From JAAYAN01 sp964437215 (lineage in GTDB: Bacteria; Bacteroidota; Ignavibacteria; Ignavibacteriales; Melioribacteraceae): DNA of 64,000 nucleotides. Shown here piece after piece: positions 54,718 to 63,820 of this stretch. The stretch is from assembly GCA_964437215.1 (NCBI GenBank), contig CAYTFZ010000001.1, positions 1-64,000 of the forward strand. Direction: 5' to 3'. The translations under genes and the position numbers were made by a program. Under the pieces are notes generated by a model that made no database searches, was not told where the DNA came from, and worked only from the letters and a program-made list of their open reading frames with translations. Each line of letters starts with the position of its first letter. Within the stretch, counting starts at the first letter, position 1.

Positions 54718-56013
54718 TTACAAAACATCTCGTGGATCGGTTATTACGCCTGTAAGCGCCGAAGAAGCTACTGTTAAAGGTGATGCTAAATAGACTTCCG
54801 ATTTTTTGCTTCCCATTCTGCCAGGGAAATTCCTGTTAGTTGTAGAAATTACAACGTCTTTGTCAACTGATCTGCCGAAAGTATCTGATGGTCCGCCAAG
54901 ACAAGCAGCACAAGACGATTCGCCCATTTCGCAGCCGGCATTTTTGAATATATCTTTCAGGGAAATTCCGTTTATCGTTTCCTCTTCCATTTGTTTAGCA
55001 ACGGCAGTACTTCCCGGAACAATAAATGTAGGCACTTTAACTTCTTTTCCCAAAAGCAGTTTTGCTGCAAATCTGAAATCGGTAATTTTACCTCCGGTGC
55101 AGGAACCTATGTAGCATTTGGTAAGTTTTGTTCCTTGAACACTTCTAACAGTTCCTCTGTTATCGGGACTGTGCGGTTTAGCTACAACAGGTTCCAGTTT
55201 AGAAACATCATAAACGTATTTACTGTGATATTTTGCATCTTCATCACTTCGGTAAATCTCATAAGGAGCTGAGGTTCTTTCCTTAACAAAATTTTCTGTT
55301 TTTTTATCAGCTTCAATAATTCCATTCATTCCGCCGCACTCAATAGCCATATTTGTTAATGTCATTCTTTCATACATTTCCAAATCAAAAACCGCTTCAC
55401 CGTCAAATTCCATTGCCCGGTAAGTGGCTCCGTCTGTTGTAATATCGCCTAATATTTGCAAGATTAAATCTTTTGCAGTCAGATATTCGGGCAGTTTTCC
55501 GTTAAATGTAAATTTCATCGATTCAGGTACTTTTTCCCAAATCTTACCTGTTCCAAGAATAAATGCCGCATCAGTATTTCCTACACCTGTAGAAAACATA
55601 CCGAATGCTCCGGAAGTGCAAGTATGAGAATCCGTTCCGAACAGAACTTTTCCGGGAAGATTAAAACCTTCTTCGGCAAGAGCAATGTGACATACTCCTT
55701 TATATCTTGGGGTTCCTACATCGTAATAATTCGGTAAATCGTAATCGGCAGCAAACTGACGAAGTATTTCAACATTACGGTTCGCATATTTATCTGCTGT
55801 AAATATGTAGTGATCGGGAAAGATAACAAGTTTATTCTTATCCCAAACTTTTGCATCCTTTCCAAATTCATTTTTCCATATTTGAATTGTTGGCGGTCCG
55901 CAAACATCGTGAGTCATCAACACATCCACGTTCAACCAGATATTATCACCGGGTGATACTCTATCCCTGCCGCTGGCATTAGCTAATATTTTTTCTGTTA
56001 TTGTCATTCCCAT
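54718..56013 (-). CDS. leuC: 3-isopropylmalate dehydratase large subunit
   Basis: The 431-residue aconitase-type catalytic subunit has DSHTCTSGAFGMFSTGVGNT, YIGSCTGGK and GESSCAACLGGPSD, which give the three cysteines that hold the [4Fe-4S] cluster. Its length (about 430) matches the shorter homoaconitase/archaeal-like branch of LeuC. AAGGAAA lies 10 bases upstream. It is followed by leuD after 16 bases. Confidence 0.93.
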   Translation of the reverse strand: MGMTITEKILANASGRDRVSPGDNIWLNVDVLMTHDVCGPPTIQIWKNEFGKDAKVWDKNKLVIFPDHYIFTADKYANRNVEILRQFAADYDLPNYYDVGTPRYKGVCHIALAEEGFNLPGKVLFGTDSHTCTSGAFGMFSTGVGNTDAAFILGTGKIWEKVPESMKFTFNGKLPEYLTAKDLILQILGDITTDGATYRAMEFDGEAVFDLEMYERMTLTNMAIECGGMNGIIEADKKTENFVKERTSAPYEIYRSDEDAKYHSKYVYDVSKLEPVVAKPHSPDNRGTVRSVQGTKLTKCYIGSCTGGKITDFRFAAKLLLGKEVKVPTFIVPGSTAVAKQMEEETINGISLKDIFKNAGCEMGESSCAACLGGPSDTFGRSVDKDVVISTTNRNFPGRMGSKKSEVYLASPLTVASSALTGVITDPRDVL

Positions 56014-56025
56014 TTTATAATTTCC

Positions 56026-57609
56026 TTAAATTGCATCAATCTTTACTTTTTCGTTATTGTTTATTTCATTTGCCTTTTGAAACTTAATCAGATAATTTAT
56101 TGCCTGTAAAAATGCTTTACCGCTGGCTTCAATTATATCAGTAGAAACACCTCTACCGGTAAACGATTTTTCTCCGCTGCGTATGCGAACCTGAGCCTCA
56201 CCCATTGCCTGTCTGCCAGAAGTAACAGAACGCACCTGATATGATTCTACATTTGATTTGATATCGAGAGCTCTTTCAATTGCATTGAATAAAGCATCAA
56301 CAGGACCGTCTCCGGTTGCCGATTCCATCAAAGATTCCTCTCCTGCTGTTATTTTAACAGTAGCAGTTGGAATAGCACTTGTTCCTGCACTTACCTGAAT
56401 GTTGCTAAGTTCATAAAAGTCGCTTTCTTTGTTTATTTCATCGCCCATAAGCGTTCGTAAGTCGTCATCAAACACTTCTTTTTTCTTATCGGCAAGTTCG
56501 GTAAACATCTTATAAACTCTGTCAAGTTCATCTCCGGTTAATTTATAACCTAAATCATCGAGACGGGCTTTTAAACCATGTCTTCCCGAATGTCTGCCTA
56601 AAACTATTTTTGTTTTTCTAACGCCTACGGTTTCAGGAGTCATAATTTCGTAAGTATTTCTGTTTTTAAGCATACCGTCCTGATGAATACCAGATTCGTG
56701 GGCAAAGGCATTTTCGCCTACAATAGCTTTATTGGGCTGCACAATCATTCCGGAAAAACCCGAAACCATACGGCTTGTGTTGTAAATTTCTTCGGTGTTA
56801 ATATTTGTATAATAACTGAAATAATCTTTACGCACTTTTAAAGCCATAACAATTTCTTCGAGCGATGCATTTCCGGCACGTTCGCCAATTCCATTAATTG
56901 TGCATTCTACTTGTCTTGCTCCGTTTTCAATTGCCGCAATGGAATTGGCTACGCCAAGTCCTAAATCGTTATGACAATGAACGCTTATTATGGCTTTATC
57001 GATATTGCTTACTCTTTTTCTTAATTCGGCAATCATATTTCCAAATTCACTTGGTAAAGTATACCCTGTTGTATCGGGAATATTAATTGTAAGAGCACCA
57101 GCAGATATTGCTGCTTCAACTACCTCTGCAAGATAGCCGATTTCAGTTCTTCCGGCATCTTCTGCAGAAAATTCAATATCGCTGCAGAATGTTTTTGCAT
57201 AAGCTACTGCATCGTAACTCATCTGAACAACAGTTTTACGTTTTTCCTGAAGCGTTTTCCCATACTTTTCTTCTCCGAATTTTCCCAATATATGAAAGTC
57301 GGAAGTGCTTGCGAAAGTGTGGATTCTTGGTTTTGCAGAATGCTTGATTGCATCGTAGGCCGTTTTTATATCAATTTCTTTAGCCCGGGCTAAAGCTGCT
57401 ACTGTCATTCCAACTTCTCCTGCCACTCGTTCAACAGCTTCAAACTGCGTAGGAGAAGAAACCGGAAATCCGGCTTCAATAATATCCACGCCTAATCTTT
57501 CAAGCTGACGTGCTATTTCTACTTTTTCATAAACATTTAAAGATGCGCCCGGAGATTGTTCCCCGTCTCTTAAAGTTGTATCGAATACAAATATTCTTTT
57601 ATCTGACAT
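56026..57609 (-). CDS. leuA: 2-isopropylmalate synthase
   Basis: The 527-residue enzyme condenses acetyl-CoA with 2-oxoisovalerate. Motifs are FVFDTTLRDGEQSPGASLN (metal and substrate site), ISVHCHNDLGLGVANSIAAI and GTINGIGERAGNASLEEIVMALKVR (reading CTINGIGER). A C-terminal regulatory domain from about residue 395 allows leucine feedback. Part of the ilv-leu operon, 36 bases after leuB and 12 before leuC. Confidence 0.94.
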   Translation of the reverse strand: MSDKRIFVFDTTLRDGEQSPGASLNVYEKVEIARQLERLGVDIIEAGFPVSSPTQFEAVERVAGEVGMTVAALARAKEIDIKTAYDAIKHSAKPRIHTFASTSDFHILGKFGEEKYGKTLQEKRKTVVQMSYDAVAYAKTFCSDIEFSAEDAGRTEIGYLAEVVEAAISAGALTINIPDTTGYTLPSEFGNMIAELRKRVSNIDKAIISVHCHNDLGLGVANSIAAIENGARQVECTINGIGERAGNASLEEIVMALKVRKDYFSYYTNINTEEIYNTSRMVSGFSGMIVQPNKAIVGENAFAHESGIHQDGMLKNRNTYEIMTPETVGVRKTKIVLGRHSGRHGLKARLDDLGYKLTGDELDRVYKMFTELADKKKEVFDDDLRTLMGDEINKESDFYELSNIQVSAGTSAIPTATVKITAGEESLMESATGDGPVDALFNAIERALDIKSNVESYQVRSVTSGRQAMGEAQVRIRSGEKSFTGRGVSTDIIEASGKAFLQAINYLIKFQKANEINNNEKVKIDAI

Positions 57610-57645
57610 AATCTGGTTCCTTATTTTTCCTGTGAAAAAAAATTA

Positions 57646-58746
57646 TCACAAGGTGAACACTCCAAGTCCCTGTTCGTGATAAATTTCATCAAAGCTTTTA
57701 ATAATTTCTACAGCCATTTTTTCTGTAGTAATTTCTTTACCGCCTTCAGTCATAATATCTTTTGTACGGTATCCAGCTTTAAGTGTTCTTTCAATAGCCT
57801 GATAAATTATTTCGGCAGCCTTGGGAACTTGTAGAGTATGTTCAAATAACATTGCCACCGATGCAATAGTTGCAATCGGGTTGGCTATACCCTTACCTGC
57901 GATGTCGGGAGCACTGCCGTGTACAGGCTCGTATAAAGCATATTTCGAACCAAGACTTGCAGAAGGCAGCATTCCAAGACTTCCGGTAATCATTCCGGCA
58001 ATGTCACTCAAAATGTCTCCAAAAAGATTAGATGTAACAATAATATCAAATTGTTTGGGATTACGGACAATCTGCATTGCAGCATTATCCACATACATAT
58101 CAATTAATTCAACGTCCTCGAAGTCCTTATGAACTTCGTGAACTATTTTTCTCCAGAATTGCGAAACCTCAAGTACATTTGCTTTATCAATTGAATGTAC
58201 TTTTCCGGCTCTGTTACGTGCTGTTTCAAAAGCTTTACGCGCAATCCGCTCAACTTCTTCTTTATAATAAATCATTGTATTAAAGCCTTTTTCCTCGTCA
58301 TATCCGCGGGGCGTTCCAAAATAAATTCCGCCGGTAAGCTCACGGAAGACAATAAAATCGGTTCCTTCAACAACTTCTTTCTTAAGCGATGATGCGTCCG
58401 CAAATGCACTGTAAATTTTTGCCGGACGGATATTTGCCCAAAGTCCCAGAGATTTTCTGAGTTGAAGAAGAGCAGCTTCGGGTTTAAGATTATGTTCAAG
58501 GTTTTCCCATTTATATCCGCCAACAGCGCCAAGAATAACTGCATCCGAATCTAAGCATGTTTTTAATGTATCCTCTGTTAACGGAGTTCCGAATTCCTCG
58601 TATGATGCTCCGCCTATGAGTTTTTCATTATACTTAATTTCGATTTTAAATTTTTCGGCAACAGTATTTAATACTTTTACGCCGGCTTTAACAACCTCCG
58701 GGCCAATGCCATCGCCCGGAAGTAATGTAATTTTATAAGATACCAA
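57646..58746 (-). CDS. leuB: 3-isopropylmalate dehydrogenase
   Basis: The 366-residue beta-decarboxylating dehydrogenase has ITLLPGDGIGPEVVKAGVKVL, RLTGGIYFG-type FRELTGGIYFGTPRG, DNAAMQIVRNPKQFDIIVTSNLFGD and the NAD site HGSAPDIAGKGIANP. It oxidises 3-isopropylmalate to 2-oxo-4-methylvalerate. The start is TTG at 58744-58746 with GAGGAATAAA before it. It lies 10 bases after ilvC. Confidence 0.94.
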   Translation of the reverse strand: MVSYKITLLPGDGIGPEVVKAGVKVLNTVAEKFKIEIKYNEKLIGGASYEEFGTPLTEDTLKTCLDSDAVILGAVGGYKWENLEHNLKPEAALLQLRKSLGLWANIRPAKIYSAFADASSLKKEVVEGTDFIVFRELTGGIYFGTPRGYDEEKGFNTMIYYKEEVERIARKAFETARNRAGKVHSIDKANVLEVSQFWRKIVHEVHKDFEDVELIDMYVDNAAMQIVRNPKQFDIIVTSNLFGDILSDIAGMITGSLGMLPSASLGSKYALYEPVHGSAPDIAGKGIANPIATIASVAMLFEHTLQVPKAAEIIYQAIERTLKAGYRTKDIMTEGGKEITTEKMAVEIIKSFDEIYHEQGLGVFTL

Positions 58747-58756
58747 TTTATTCCTC

Positions 58757-59752
58757 TTATTTTTTCTTAATTATATACGACATCATATCTCTTAGTTTTT
58801 TTCCAACTACTTCAATAGGGTGTTCTGTATTAATTTTTCTTAATTCTTTAAGATTAGGAGCGCCTTTTGCATTTTCTTCAATCCATTCTTTTGCAAACGA
58901 ACCGTCCTGGACTTCTGTTAAGATTTTTTTCATTTCTTTTTTTGTTTCAGCTGTAATAACGCGCGGTCCTCTTGTCATTCCTCCGTATTCAGCTGTATCG
59001 CTTACCGAATAGTTCATTCTCGATAAACCGCCTTCATAGAATAAATCCACAATAAGTTTAAGTTCGTGCATACATTCAAAATAAGCAAGTTCATCTGGAT
59101 AACCGGCTTCAACCAAAGTTTCAAAACCAGCTTTTACCAAATCGGCAGCGCCTCCGCAAAGAACAGCTTGTTCGCCGAATAAATCTGTTTCGGTTTCATC
59201 TTTAAAAGTTGTTTCTATTACACCTGCTTTTGTTCCGCCAATGCCTTTAGCCCACGAAAGCGCAAGTTCTTTTGTATTTCCTGAATAATCGTTTTGAATA
59301 GCAATTAAGCAAGGAACACCATCACCCTGTTGAAATGTTCTGCGTACAAGATGACCAGGGCTTTTAGGAGCAATCATCATAACATTAACATTACTTGGAG
59401 GTACTATTTGTTTATAGTGAATGTTAAATCCGTGAGCAAAAACCAAGGTGTCGCCTTCTTTCAAATTCTGGGCAATTGATTTTTCGTAAACTATCTTCTG
59501 AATTTGATCAGGTAAAAGAATCATTATTACATCAGCTTGTGCTGAAGCTTCTTCTGCTGTAGTAACTTTTAATCCGGCAGCTTCTGCAGCTTTCCAAGGT
59601 TCGCTTCCGGGAACTTCTGCAACAACCACATTAATTCCGCTTTCAGTTAAGTTTAAAGCATGAGCATGTCCCTGACTTCCATAACCGATAATAGCTACTT
59701 TTTTTTGTTTTAGTAAATCGAGTGATGCATCGTTATCATAATACACTTTCAT
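58757..59752 (-). CDS. ilvC: Ketol-acid reductoisomerase (class I)
   Basis: The 331-residue short-form enzyme has the NADPH site AIIGYGSQGHAHALNL and GVNVMMIAPKSPGH-type NVNVMMIAPKSPGHLVR. The Mg sites are in TFKDETETDLFGEQAVLCGG and the C-terminal EC[MIY]HELKLIVDLFYE helix. It uses acetolactate and acetohydroxybutyrate in the valine, leucine and isoleucine pathways. Between ilvN (18 bases away) and leuB. Confidence 0.95.
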   Translation of the reverse strand: MKVYYDNDASLDLLKQKKVAIIGYGSQGHAHALNLTESGINVVVAEVPGSEPWKAAEAAGLKVTTAEEASAQADVIMILLPDQIQKIVYEKSIAQNLKEGDTLVFAHGFNIHYKQIVPPSNVNVMMIAPKSPGHLVRRTFQQGDGVPCLIAIQNDYSGNTKELALSWAKGIGGTKAGVIETTFKDETETDLFGEQAVLCGGAADLVKAGFETLVEAGYPDELAYFECMHELKLIVDLFYEGGLSRMNYSVSDTAEYGGMTRGPRVITAETKKEMKKILTEVQDGSFAKEWIEENAKGAPNLKELRKINTEHPIEVVGKKLRDMMSYIIKKK

Positions 59753-59770
59753 TTTAATACCTCTATTTGT

Positions 59771-60283
59771 TTAATTGACATTTGAATATTCTTTTTTAAT
59801 TTTTGTCTGTTCGCCTCTTTTTAAAGCAACCGTTCCAGACCGTGCAATTTCTATAATACCGAAAGGCATAAGAACATTTATTGCAGCATCAATTTTATCA
59901 GGCGGACCGGTAACTTCAATCATAATAGACTTGTTATTTATATCAACAACATTTCCTCTGAAAATATCGCAAATATCCATTATTTCAGCTCGTTGTCCTT
60001 TATGGTAACTTACAGTTAAAAGTGCTAGTTCTCTTTCAACTCTTGGCTGGTCAGTAAGGTCAACAACTTTTATTGTATCAATAAGTCTGTTTAATTGCTT
60101 TACAATTTGTTCAATAATCTGATTTGGTCCGCGAGTTACCAAAGTCATTCTCGAAAGATCGCTTATTTCGGTTTCACCAATCGAAATACTGTCTATATTA
60201 AATCCTTTACCGCTGAACATTGTTGCTATTCTGTCGAAAGCTCCAAAACGGTTTTCTACTAAAACTGAAATAGTATGTTTCAT
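59771..60283 (-). CDS. ilvN: Acetolactate synthase small (regulatory) subunit
   Basis: The 170-residue protein has an N-terminal ACT domain with VLVENRFGAFDRIATMFSGKGFNIDSI and the C-terminal IlvN-type domain with RELALLTVSYHKGQRAEI. The ACT domain binds valine and gives feedback control of IlvB. Stop of ilvB and start of ilvN are 2 bases apart. Confidence 0.93.
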   Translation of the reverse strand: MKHTISVLVENRFGAFDRIATMFSGKGFNIDSISIGETEISDLSRMTLVTRGPNQIIEQIVKQLNRLIDTIKVVDLTDQPRVERELALLTVSYHKGQRAEIMDICDIFRGNVVDINNKSIMIEVTGPPDKIDAAINVLMPFGIIEIARSGTVALKRGEQTKIKKEYSNVN

Positions 60284-60285
60284 AA

Positions 60286-62001
60286 TTACACCATCCTTTT
60301 AGGATTTAAACGTTTAACCATCATTTCCGAAACACTTGCACCAGCTGGAACCATAGGGAAAACCATATCAGCTTTAACAACTCTGAATTCTGCTAATGCA
60401 GGTCCTTCATTATAAGCAAGTAATTCATCAAGCATTCCGTCAACATCTTCAGGTTTTTCGCATCTCATAGCTTTTAATCCGAAAGCTTCAGCAACTTTAA
60501 CAAAATCTGGATTGCTGGCACTTAAATCTGTAAAGCTGTATTTTTCTGCATGAAACAATTCCTGCCATTGGCGCACCATCCCGAGGAAACTATTGTTCAT
60601 AATAATAAATTTTATAGGAAGATTATAAGCTTTAGCAGTAATTAATTCCTGAATATTCATTTGAAATCCGCCATCTCCGCTTACAGAAACAACTGGTCTG
60701 TCTAGAATACCGAATGATGCTCCTATTGATGCAGGAACGGAAAAACCCATTGTGCCGAGTCCCCCGCTGGTAATATGCGAGCGCGGATTATTAAATTTAT
60801 AGTATTGTGCCGCCCACATCTGATGCTGACCAACATCAGTAACAATTACTGCATTGCCATTGGTTTTATAAGATAATCTTTCATAAACATATTCAGTTCT
60901 TAAATTACCATCTTTTTCATAAAACAAAGGACATTGTTCCTGCCACCCTCTTATATGCGCCCACCATTCATCAAGATTAGGGCGTTTGGTTATTTCGCTG
61001 GCTATTTCGGCAATTACGTGTTTCACATCTCCCACTATCGGTAAATCTACAACAACATTTTTATCAATAGCAGTAGGATCTATATCAACGTGTATTTTAT
61101 AAGCATGCTGGGCAAAAGTATCAACTTTACCTGTAACCCGGTCGTCAAAACGCGCACCCAGCGACACAATTACATCGCAATTATTTACAGCCTGATTAGC
61201 CCAAAATGTTCCGTGCATTCCAAGCATTCCAAGAGATTGAGGATCAGTTCCAGGGAAAGCCCCTAATCCCTGCAAAGTCATTGTTACAGGGAAATTATTC
61301 TCTTTAGCGAGCAATCTCAATTCATTTGTACCGCCGGACATCATCACGCCACCGCCAACATATAGTAAAGGTCGTTTAGCCTTTTGCAATACTTCTGCAG
61401 CCTTTTTTATCTGATTGTAATGTCCCTGATATTTAGGTTTATAACCACGTATTTCAACCTTTTCAGGATAATTAAATTCACATATCGAATTTATAACATC
61501 TTTAGGCAAATCAACAACTACAGGTCCAGGTCGTCCGGTTGAGGCTATAAAAAAGGCTTTCCGGATAGTTGAAGCGAGTTCATTAACATCCCTAACCAGG
61601 AAGCTGTGTTTTGTAATAGGTCTGGTAATACCTACAATATCAGCTTCCTGAAATGCATCGTTTCCTATTAGATGGGATGCAACCTGACCTGTAAAAACAA
61701 CCAATGGAACTGAATCCATATAGGCATCTGCAATACCCGTAACAGTATTAGTAGCTCCCGGACCAGAAGTAACCAGCACCACGCCTATTCTGCCGGTAGC
61801 CTTTGCATATCCTTCTGCAGCATGAGTTGCGCCTTGTTCGTGCCTTACAAGTATATGCTGAAGAAAATCTATATCGTATAATTTTTCATATATTTTAAGA
61901 ACAGCTCCTCCGGGAAAACCAAAAATATGTTCAACGCCCTCCCTTCGCAAACATTCAAAGAAAATATCTGCGCCGCTCATTTTTTTTGTTATATCCTTCA
62001 T
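60286..62001 (-). CDS. ilvB: Acetolactate synthase large subunit
   Basis: The 571-residue thiamine-diphosphate enzyme has GFPGGAVLKIYE, HEQGATHAAEGYAKATG (catalytic Glu of HEQGA), VVSLGARFDDRVTG and the ThDP-Mg motif VSGDGGFQMNIQEL...NNSFLGMVRQW. It makes acetolactate or acetohydroxybutyrate from two 2-oxoacids, the first common step of the pathway. It lies 31 bases after ilvD. Confidence 0.95.
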   Translation of the reverse strand: MKDITKKMSGADIFFECLRREGVEHIFGFPGGAVLKIYEKLYDIDFLQHILVRHEQGATHAAEGYAKATGRIGVVLVTSGPGATNTVTGIADAYMDSVPLVVFTGQVASHLIGNDAFQEADIVGITRPITKHSFLVRDVNELASTIRKAFFIASTGRPGPVVVDLPKDVINSICEFNYPEKVEIRGYKPKYQGHYNQIKKAAEVLQKAKRPLLYVGGGVMMSGGTNELRLLAKENNFPVTMTLQGLGAFPGTDPQSLGMLGMHGTFWANQAVNNCDVIVSLGARFDDRVTGKVDTFAQHAYKIHVDIDPTAIDKNVVVDLPIVGDVKHVIAEIASEITKRPNLDEWWAHIRGWQEQCPLFYEKDGNLRTEYVYERLSYKTNGNAVIVTDVGQHQMWAAQYYKFNNPRSHITSGGLGTMGFSVPASIGASFGILDRPVVSVSGDGGFQMNIQELITAKAYNLPIKFIIMNNSFLGMVRQWQELFHAEKYSFTDLSASNPDFVKVAEAFGLKAMRCEKPEDVDGMLDELLAYNEGPALAEFRVVKADMVFPMVPAGASVSEMMVKRLNPKRMV

Positions 62002-62032
62002 TTTTTATCCTTTCGATAATATTAAAAAGTAT

Positions 62033-63712
62033 TTAAGGCATCCTTAAAACTGCACCTGTACTTGCAGAAGTAACCATCTGCGAATATCTGGCAAGATATC
62101 CTTTTTTAATTTTCGGTTCAAATTCATCAATAGCTTCCAATCTTGATGAAATTTCTTCTTCACTCAGTTCAACTTCAAGTTTTTTATTCGGAATATCAAT
62201 ACAAATAATATCTCCCTTTTTTAGGGCTGCTATAGGTCCTCTATCAGCAGCTTCAGGAGAAATATGTCCTATTGCTGCTCCTCTGGTTCCTCCCGAAAAT
62301 CTTCCGTCTGTAATAAGTGCAACTTTATCGCCTAATCCCATACCCATAATTGCACTTGTTGGAGATAACATCTCAGGCATTCCCGGTCCGCCTTTAGGTC
62401 CTTCATATCTGATAACAACAACTTCGCCTGGAATAACTTCATTGTTAAGAATTCCCTTAACCGCATCTTCCTGTGATTCAAATATTCTAGCCGGACCTTT
62501 ATGCACAAGCATTTTAGGATCAACTGCACCGGTTTTTACAACTGAACCTGCTGGAGCTAGATTGCCGTATAAAATAGCCAATCCGCCAGTTGCAGAATAA
62601 GGATCGTTGATGCTTCGTATAACTGAACTGTCTTTAATTTCTGACCCGCAAATATTTTGTTTTAAAGTTTGTCCTGTTACCGTTATACATTCATCATTTA
62701 ATAAGCCTTCAACTTTATTAAGTTCATTTAATATTGCCGATATTCCCCCTGCATTGTCAACATCTTCCATATGAACAAGATTTGTTGCAGGACTGACCTT
62801 ACATATATATGGAGTTTTATTAGAAAGTTCATTTAAAATAGAAAGGTCAAAATTCAATCCCGCCTCGGTTGCAACTGCAAGAGAATGCAAAACAGTATTT
62901 GTGCTTCCGCCCATCGCCATATCAAGAGCAAATGCATTTATAAATGATTTTTCGGTAATTATATCCAAAGGTTTAATATCATTTTCTACTAAATATATTA
63001 TTTGTTTGGCCGCTTTTTTTACTAATTCTTTTCTTTTCGGTGAGGTTGCTAATACTGACCCGTTACCCGGCAGAGCAATTCCTAAAGCTTCCATTAAACA
63101 ATTCATCGAATTTGCTGTAAACATACCTGAGCATGATCCGCATGTTGGGCATCCGTTTTTTTCAAGCTGAAATAATTCTTCATCATTAATTTCACCGGTT
63201 TTATATTTTCCCACACCTTCAAAAACAGAAATTAAATCTACTTTTTTTCCGTTTGCAAGTTTACCTGCATTCATAGGTCCGCCGGAAACGAAAATAGTTG
63301 GAATATTTAACCGGACTGCTGCCATCAGCATTCCCGGAACAATTTTATCACAATTAGTAATGCAAACCAATCCGTCAAGTCTGTGTGCTTCAACAACAGT
63401 CTCCACACAGTCTGCAATAAGTTCGCGGCTTGCCAGAGAATATCTCATTCCTATGTGTCCCATTGCAATACCGTCGTCAACACCAATAGTATTAAATTCA
63501 AATGGCACTCCGCCTGCTTCGCGCACAGCTTCTTTTGCAATTCTTCCAAATTCCTGCAAATGAACATGTCCGGGAATAAGGTCTGTGTAGGAATTACATA
63601 TTCCTATAAATGGTTTTTTAAAATCTGCTTCACTTTTAATGACCCCTGTTGCGCGTAAAAGACTTCTGTGAGGTGCTTTTTCAAAACCTGTTTTAACTAA
63701 ATCCGATCTCAA
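62033..63712 (-). CDS. ilvD: Dihydroxy-acid dehydratase
   Basis: The 559-residue Fe-S dehydratase has GICNSYTDLIPGHVHLQ, VCITNCDKIVPGMLMA (Cys ligand), CPTCGSCSGMFTANSMNC and DGRFSGGTRGAAIGHISPEA. It forms the 2-oxoacids of valine and isoleucine synthesis. The start is TTG at 63710-63712, placed with GGAGGAAAAA just before it. The first residues (MRSDLVKTGFEKAPHRSLLRA) match the family's conserved N-terminus, so the TTG is right. First structural gene of the operon. Confidence 0.94.
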   Translation of the reverse strand: MRSDLVKTGFEKAPHRSLLRATGVIKSEADFKKPFIGICNSYTDLIPGHVHLQEFGRIAKEAVREAGGVPFEFNTIGVDDGIAMGHIGMRYSLASRELIADCVETVVEAHRLDGLVCITNCDKIVPGMLMAAVRLNIPTIFVSGGPMNAGKLANGKKVDLISVFEGVGKYKTGEINDEELFQLEKNGCPTCGSCSGMFTANSMNCLMEALGIALPGNGSVLATSPKRKELVKKAAKQIIYLVENDIKPLDIITEKSFINAFALDMAMGGSTNTVLHSLAVATEAGLNFDLSILNELSNKTPYICKVSPATNLVHMEDVDNAGGISAILNELNKVEGLLNDECITVTGQTLKQNICGSEIKDSSVIRSINDPYSATGGLAILYGNLAPAGSVVKTGAVDPKMLVHKGPARIFESQEDAVKGILNNEVIPGEVVVIRYEGPKGGPGMPEMLSPTSAIMGMGLGDKVALITDGRFSGGTRGAAIGHISPEAADRGPIAALKKGDIICIDIPNKKLEVELSEEEISSRLEAIDEFEPKIKKGYLARYSQMVTSASTGAVLRMP

Positions 63713-63756
63713 TTTTTCCTCCGTTATTTCAAAATAAATAAAAACTTTGTGTTTCG

Positions 63757-63816
63757 GTCAATCCCGAATTGCTTTTATTTTTTGTGAATTTTCTGGTAAG
63801 CTTTCTCGGGATTGAC
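63757..63816 (-). promoter_or_regulatory. Inverted repeat between leader ORF and ilvD, candidate attenuator
   Basis: GTCAATCCCGA and TCGGGATTGAC form an 11-bp stem with a 38-base loop, in which GCTT and AAGC can add a small inner stem. The minus strand then runs on to TTTTTATTTATTTT about 12 bases later. It sits between the stop of the leader ORF and the ilvD ribosome-binding site. Confidence 0.55.
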
Positions 63817-63820
63817 TTTA

